The notes beneath the pieces were generated by a model. It made no database searches. It was not told the origin of the DNA and saw nothing but the letters and a program-made list of their open reading frames with translations. A stretch of 8,381 bases of DNA, taken from contig CAJUQU010000163.1 in NCBI GenBank assembly GCA_910588595.1, forward strand, positions 1-8,381, read 5' to 3'. Source of the DNA: an uncultured Lachnospiraceae bacterium. GTDB taxonomy: Bacteria; Bacillota_A; Clostridia; Lachnospirales; Lachnospiraceae. The position numbers and the translations under genes are program-made. The stretch's first letter is position 1. Each line of letters starts with the position of its first letter. Below, piece after piece: positions 7,077 through 8,381 of this stretch.

Positions 7077-7428
7077 TCAGCAATCAAGAGCACATGACAC
7101 CCAGACCCGTTCCAGCCGGGGGTCCTGAATATCCTTTGTCACCCAGATAGCATAGATCAGGGTGTGATATTCCGTTCGATCATGGTTTTTCTTGTTGGGC
7201 AGGTAGTCCAGAAAGTAGTCCAGCACCTCATCCCGGCCATTGAGCTTCCGGAAGAGAGACGCCGAAGCGCGTCTCAAAAGCGGCTATTGTTTCCTCCGAG
7301 GCAGGAGGTTTTAGCCGGTACTTGTGACCATCCGCGCCAAAGCGGGAGAAATCCGAGTCCTTTTCTCCGGCGCGTTTAAGCTGTTTGCGCAGTTTACCAG
7401 CCCAGGCTGGCTGGATACTTTTTGCCAT
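7077..7428 (-). pseudogene. Broken SUKH (SMI1/KNR4-like) gene with an unrelated out-of-frame C-terminal part
   Basis: Translation starts at the ATG at 7426-7428 (minus), ten bases after AAGGAG (7439-7444). It gives 66 residues beginning MAKSIQPAWAGKLRKQL and ending at a stop at 7228-7230. The stretch ETIAAFETRFGVSLPE is the characteristic N-terminal motif of SUKH-domain proteins, many of which are immunity proteins against contact-dependent or polymorphic toxins. Just after LPE the usual continuation (EYxxFL...) is absent. From about 7250 a protein-like sequence continues in a different frame: LNGRDEVLDYFLDYLPNKK through VTKDIQDPRLERVWVSCALDC, stop at 7077. I do not recognise that part. The simplest reading is an internal deletion joining a SUKH N-terminus out of frame to the C-terminus of the same or another gene. 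The short 66-residue product is unlikely to be a working immunity protein. A sequencing indel alone would not restore a normal SUKH domain. Confidence 0.6.
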
Positions 7429-7610
7429 AATAGATGTTCTCCTTATTACAACCCATATTTGCACCAAAATTCACAAAAGGAAAGCGCAATTTTCTGTCCA
7501 TTTAAATTAAAAATAAATGTCTATTTATCAGATTGTTATAAGTAAAATATACCATCAATACCGATGGTTTTCAACTCTCATTTATAGGCGCTGACAGTAG
7601 TAGCAAGCAA
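7429..7610. other. AT-rich intergenic stretch with a small hairpin
   Basis: No gene is visible here. The stretch from about 7465 to 7560 is strikingly AT-rich compared with both flanks and would carry the promoter of the broken SUKH gene, although I see no well-spaced -35/-10 pair. A 6-bp inverted repeat, ACCATC (7551-7556) and GATGGT (7563-7568), is followed on the plus strand by TTTTC. It is too weak to call a terminator. The abrupt composition changes at both ends suggest separately acquired pieces. Confidence 0.5.
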
Positions 7611-7674
7611 TGCCGGTATATACCCGGCGCAGCTGCGTCCGATGCACAAGCCGCCGTTGGCGTATATACCGGCA
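7611..7674. repeat. Perfect 13-bp inverted repeat with GC-rich, partly self-complementary interior
   Basis: TGCCGGTATATAC (7611-7623) and its exact reverse complement GTATATACCGGCA (7662-7674) enclose 38 bases. Inside, CGGCG (7625-7629) can pair with CGCCG (7652-7656), extending the structure past a small internal loop. An 8-bp palindrome, GCAGCTGC (7629-7636), lies in the loop. The arrangement lies next to mobile-element sequence and just upstream of a nick-site-like motif, so it may be a relaxosome or accessory-protein binding structure. That role is inference. Confidence 0.7.
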
Positions 7675-7675
7675 G

Positions 7676-7707
7676 GGAAGGACACCTCCGGGTAAGTGTG
7701 CTCTTAG
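7676..7707 (+). other. oriT: Candidate origin of transfer (MOBQ-like nick region)
   Basis: GGGTAAGTGTG/CTCTTAG (from 7690-7707) resembles the nick core known for IncQ/MOBQ-type origins, where the shared core is close to TAAGTGCG/CCCT; cleavage would be expected between 7700 and 7701. Directly upstream is a short imperfect hairpin (GGAAGG-ACA-CCTCC, 7676-7689), and before it the 13-bp inverted repeat at 7611-7674. Inverted repeats just 5' of the nick are typical of such origins. The downstream gene fragments (DnaC-like, TnpW-like) belong to conjugative or mobilizable elements. No relaxase gene is in the window. The match is by recalled motif only and includes T for C at one core position. Confidence 0.35.
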
Positions 7708-7724
7708 CAGAGGACCGACAAAGA

Positions 7725-7768
7725 GAACGAAGCGCCCAGGTCATCCCTAGACGGTCCCGCTTCGGTTC
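7725..7768. repeat. Second inverted repeat downstream of the candidate oriT
   Basis: GAAC-GAAGCG (7725-7734) pairs with CGCTTC-G-GTTC (7758-7768), a 10-bp stem with one bulged G around a 23-base loop. The segment between 7700 and 7835 otherwise contains no gene I can support on either strand; the open frames across it look like chance. It is probably non-coding or remnant sequence of the mobile element. Confidence 0.45.
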
Positions 7769-7837
7769 CCTCCTGCTGGTCGATCACCGCCTTTCCGGCT
7801 ATTTTGCCACAAATGAACAGTCAGCCAAACCACCCTT

Positions 7838-8272
7838 TACACAATACATCTCAGAAACGATTACAACCTGCTTGTCATTGACGACTTAGGCGTAGAAAGG
7901 AATACCGAGTATGCCATGGAGCAGATGTTTAGCGTCATTGACAGCCGGTATCGGAGCAAGAAGCCGCTGATTGTCACGACAAACCTGAAACTGGAAGAAA
8001 GCAAGAACCCGACAGACCTTGCACACGCAAGGACTTATGACCACATAGTGGAACGTTGTGTGCTTGTTTTCTTTTCCGGAAAGAATTTCTGGGAGGAAGG
8101 AGCCAGAGCGACCAAAGCGGCGACGAAAGAGATTGTGAGGAAGGATAACAAAGTTTCACTGGTGAAGAAGATTGATCAGACTAACTACATTGTGCGGATT
8201 CATTTCAGCAAGACCAGCAAGGAAACCATGAGCGACAAAATTGAGCGTATGCTGAAGATACAGCAGATGTAA
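7838..8272 (+). pseudogene. 5'-truncated DnaC-like ATPase of a conjugative element, fused in frame to a TnpW-like tail
   Basis: Recognisable sequence begins about 7850 with RNDYNLLVIDDLGVERNTEY, which carries the Walker B motif LLVIDD. It continues through EQMFSVIDSRYRSKK, the sensor-1-like stretch PLIVTTNLKL, and LAHARTYDHIVERC, FSGKNFWEEGARATKAATKEIV. This is the C-terminal half of the DnaC/IstB-type helicase-loader ATPases found beside a replisome-organizer gene in Tn1549/CTn-type elements. The frame hits a stop at 7814-7816, and the N-terminal half with Walker A is absent, so it is a fragment. The longest ATG-started frame within it is 7916-8272 (118 residues), but that ATG is internal to the domain. 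From about 8153 the same frame runs on as VKKIDQTNYIVRIHFSKTSKETMSDKIERMLK. This resembles the small TnpW proteins that normally follow as a separate gene. Both assignments are from memory of the families. Confidence 0.72.
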
Positions 8273-8362
8273 AAAAGCGATAATGCAAACAGACCAGGAT
8301 TCAGAAATGCGCGACGCTATGCGTCTGCTCCCGGCTTGTAAAATCAGGAGGTTTATGGTAGT

Positions 8363-8381
8363 ATGGAGATACGAAAACAGA
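8363..8381 (+). CDS. Possible start of a further mobile-element gene, 3' partial
   Basis: AGGAGG (8346-8351) is a strong ribosome binding site at the very end of the window. The ATG at 8363 is eleven bases downstream and begins MEIRKQ; another ATG at 8355 is only three bases away and so less likely. Six codons are too few to identify a product. By position in related elements, a mobilization or recombinase gene could follow. A small hairpin, GACGC-TAT-GCGTC (8313-8325), precedes it. Confidence 0.3.

Noticed and set aside
7164..7379. A plus-strand frame antisense to the broken SUKH gene
   Set aside because: The minus strand carries the SUKH motif and a good ribosome binding site; the plus-strand translation has no such support.
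7611..7674. The 13-bp inverted repeat as terminal repeats of an insertion sequence or MITE, or as part of a CRISPR array
   Set aside because: Only 38 bases lie between the arms, there is no evident target-site duplication next to them and no repeated unit elsewhere. A hairpin in a transfer or regulatory region fits better.
7698..7889. A 63-codon open frame on the plus strand between the inverted repeats and the ATPase fragment
   Set aside because: It runs over the ATPase Walker B coding region in the wrong frame and through the hairpins. No ribosome binding site or similarity is visible.

Overview
The window reads as a chromosomal segment of an anaerobic Firmicute, most likely a Lachnospiraceae-type gut Clostridium. 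This is inferred from strong AGGAGG-type ribosome binding sites, moderately GC-rich coding sequence, the style of the proteins, and a Tn1549/CTn-like mobile-element remnant at the right edge. The species cannot be read from the sequence.

Layout. Positions 1-2282 hold the 3' part of a nonribosomal peptide synthetase-like gene: the end of an adenylation domain, a carrier domain and a terminal thioester reductase domain, which releases a carrier-bound acyl or peptidyl chain reductively. After 15 bases, on the same strand, come three short-spaced signalling genes. They encode a seven-helix membrane SpoIIE-type PP2C phosphatase (2298-3749), an RsbW-like HATPase (3784-4191) and a small cyclic-nucleotide-binding-fold protein with an alpha-helical tail (4216-4695). 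These four genes look like one transcription unit. A separate promoter (4699-4727) then precedes a full-length 4-alpha-glucanotransferase (malQ, 4777-6339). A convergent nitroreductase (6462-6992, minus) follows, with a strong hairpin between the two.

From about 7077 to the end the sequence is debris of gene transfer. It contains a broken minus-strand gene with a SUKH (SMI1/KNR4-like) N-terminus and an unrelated C-terminus, then an AT-rich intergenic stretch. Next comes a GC-rich block of inverted repeats ending in a motif that resembles a MOBQ-type nick site (candidate oriT). Last is a 5'-truncated DnaC-like ATPase gene whose tail continues in frame into a TnpW-like segment, followed by the possible start of another gene cut by the window edge.

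How the genes may work together. The phosphatase and HATPase are the two enzymatic halves of a partner-switching module. Their placement directly behind a reductase-terminated synthetase suggests that product formation and a membrane-sensed signalling switch are co-expressed. No STAS anti-anti-sigma factor or sigma factor lies inside the window, so the switch is incomplete here. malQ, the nitroreductase and the mobile-element remnant appear to be unrelated neighbours.
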